DNA of 64,000 nt from Stieleria mannarensis. Lineage in GTDB: Bacteria; Planctomycetota; Planctomycetia; Pirellulales; Pirellulaceae. Where the stretch lies: assembly GCF_014154935.1 (NCBI RefSeq), contig NZ_JACEHH010000034.1, positions 1 through 64,000 on the forward strand, read 5' to 3'. This document shows, piece after piece, positions 62,813-64,000 of the stretch. The notes under the pieces were generated by a model. It did not search any database. It was not told where the DNA came from and saw only the letters and a list, made by a program, of their open reading frames with translations. Position numbers and translations under genes: made by a program. Numbering within the stretch: the stretch's first letter is position 1; the number at the start of each line of letters is the position of its first letter.

Positions 62813-63305
62813 GCGATTGCCGCAGTCGACCTTCCTCGCGACCTCCCCGCCGGGGCCCCCGACCAACCGGGGCCCCCGACCAATAGGACATAGGGGACTT
62901 ATACGTCCTATGCGTCCTATTGGTCCTATTACACGATCGCTGCCCTATTCTCGAAGGATTGGCGAAACAATGGGGGCAAAACAATATCAGCCTGTGATCG
63001 TTTGCCCCCATCGTTTTGCCTATTGTTCGTTGCCCAATCGTGCAACACACACATTGAAAACCAGGTTGACTCGGTTGCATCGACCGCCGCGCCGAACGAA
63101 TCAGCATTCAGCGTGCGTAATCTAAAACGTGCCACCCACCAATCAGGCGGGGCGGCGACAGCGGCTCGGTTTGATCGGCGACGGGGGAGTGGTTATGTTG
63201 AGGGCGGATTTTGCTCTACGGACTACTTACGCAACGTTGTGGCGGACGGGATTTCCGATTGACGGACGTCTACGGACGCGTCGTCGAGGATTTGTTCGCA
63301 TCACC
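62813..63305. other. Hairpin-rich intergenic region
   Basis: No gene is recognised in this 493-bp stretch. It holds a 17-bp direct repeat CCGGGGCCCCCGACCAA twice (62850-62866 and 62867-62883); a hairpin GACCAATAGGAC.../...GTCCTATTGGTC with inner TAGG/CCTA (62878-62925) that may terminate the upstream gene; and a long inverted pair GGCGAAACAATGGGGGCAAA (62961-62980) with TTTGCCCCCATCGTTTTGCC (63001-63020). Confidence 0.55.
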
Positions 63306-64000
63306 ATGGCCGACCTTCTTTCCGCCGACCGTGACAGTTGGGGCCAGGCCATCAACGACGCCGCCAAAGTCCTTTGCGACGGCTGGATCGCGATGCGTCG
63401 TCACCTGCACCAGCACCCCGAACTGTCCGGGCAAGAAGTGCTGACGACTCAGTTTCTAAAAGCGGAACTGACCAAGCTGGACTTGCCGGTCCGCGTCGCC
63501 GGCCAAGGACGCGGATTGACGGCCGATCTTGTAACCGACAAGTCGCTGGCCGATCACCCGCGGATCGCCATCCGTGGTGACATCGACGCATTGCCGATCC
63601 AGGACGAAAAATCGGTGCCCTACCACAGCACGGTCGACGGGGTGATGCACGCCTGCGGGCACGACGTCCACGCCACCGTGATCATCGCCGCGATGCAGTT
63701 GCTTTCACACCTGCAGCGCAGCGGTGCGTTGCCGTGGCCGATCGCGGCGCGGGCGATCTTGCAACCGGCCGAGGAAACCGCTGAAGGTGCGTTGCACATG
63801 ATTCACCATCATGCCGTGTCCAACGTCGGTGCGATCCTGGCCCTGCACGTCGATCCCACCCGTCAAGTCGGATGTATCGGCCTTCGCGAACACGACCTGA
63901 CCGCCGCGTGCGACATGCTGGAGGTCAATTTCGACGGTGATGGCGGGCACGCGGCACGGCCGCATTTAACCAACGACCCGATCGATGCCTGCACCCGCTG
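63306..64000 (+). CDS. M20D amidohydrolase (hippurate/N-acyl-amino-acid hydrolase type), partial
   Basis: The reading frame is open to the right window edge, giving the first 231 residues. It is an M20D-family dinuclear metal amidohydrolase, of the kind that cleaves N-acyl amino acids, hippurate or related amides. Motifs: MRRHLHQHPELSGQE (about residues 31-45), IRGDIDALPIQDEKSVPYHS (about 95-114), the metal site HACGHDVHATVI (Cys and His, about 120-131), LQPAEETAEGALHMI (catalytic Glu pair, about 157-171) and GHAARPH at the end (His near residue 218). ATG 63306 (MADLLSADRD) is preferred; an in-frame ATG lies 111 bases upstream, but that extension has no family counterpart. The C-terminal half lies outside the window. 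Confidence 0.9.
   Translation, partial: MADLLSADRDSWGQAINDAAKVLCDGWIAMRRHLHQHPELSGQEVLTTQFLKAELTKLDLPVRVAGQGRGLTADLVTDKSLADHPRIAIRGDIDALPIQDEKSVPYHSTVDGVMHACGHDVHATVIIAAMQLLSHLQRSGALPWPIAARAILQPAEETAEGALHMIHHHAVSNVGAILALHVDPTRQVGCIGLREHDLTAACDMLEVNFDGDGGHAARPHLTNDPIDACTR

Noticed and set aside
1-64000. tRNA or rRNA genes
   Set aside because: No T-arm consensus in a cloverleaf context and no rRNA core sequence was noticed by eye; a covariance search would be needed to exclude them fully.

Overview
The window is GC-rich bacterial DNA and almost certainly comes from a planctomycete of the Pirellulaceae (Rhodopirellula/Rubripirellula/Stieleria-like). This is inferred from the protein families together, since no rRNA or tRNA gene was recognised. 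The families are two BBP2-type porins, a DUF1559 prepilin-like protein, a DUF1080 protein, a sulfatase, two secreted proteins with the planctomycete L-E-x-R-x-L-L-x-A leader motif, a type I dockerin repeat pair, three Ser/Thr kinases tied to ECF sigma factors, and many small palindromic dispersed repeats. No transposase, phage gene or CRISPR array was recognised.

Layout. 1-5319 (minus): the 5' part of a giant modular surface protein, cut by the left edge. 5627-9109: exported sulfatase and an L-lactate permease. 9241-12444: small membrane-protein pair and an ABC exporter. 12595-16067 (minus): OmpA-like lipoprotein, a regulator shaped like a bacterial enhancer-binding protein but with degraded ATPase motifs, its overlapping pseudo-receiver-like partner, and a small secreted protein. 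16352-23826: exported HEAT-like protein, two DUF3299 paralogues, membrane proteins, and an unusual thioredoxin-like/cyclophilin/dockerin fusion. 24058-26000: hflK-hflC. 26126-35243 (minus): a signalling cluster of Uma2-like nuclease, a TPR kinase, a beta-propeller kinase and an ECF sigma factor. 35976-39346: PaaK-like ligase, DUF1559 protein, DinB-like protein. 39381-44437: obgE-coaX-membrane protein-M20 peptidase. 44502-50411 (mostly minus): Trm112-like, secreted protein, Usp-like, secreted protein, miaE, ftsY. 50923-54039: two BBP2 porins with cysteine-rich heads. 55191: glnB. 55599-61122 (minus): DUF3127, kinase + ECF sigma pair, DUF1080, PilZ, sugar-nucleotide epimerase. 61469-64000: FAD oxidoreductase and an M20D amidohydrolase cut by the right edge.

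How genes work together. Most of the window concerns the cell envelope and signalling: adhesin-like and porin proteins, secreted fusions, HflKC, FtsY, and two sigma/kinase modules with no visible anti-sigma factor, which suggests kinase-controlled sigma activity. Housekeeping functions (obgE, coaX, ftsY, miaE, glnB) are interspersed.

The most noteworthy observations are: the four-gene two-kinase/ECF cluster with a covarying palindrome between the kinases; two candidate structured RNAs ending in strong intrinsic terminators (35555-35731 and 54785-55039); a PII protein with Phe at the position of the uridylylated Tyr51; the Cys-rich heads of the two porins; the Trx/PPIase/dockerin fusion; and at least four families of dispersed palindromic repeats, one copy of which supplies the stop codon of a gene.
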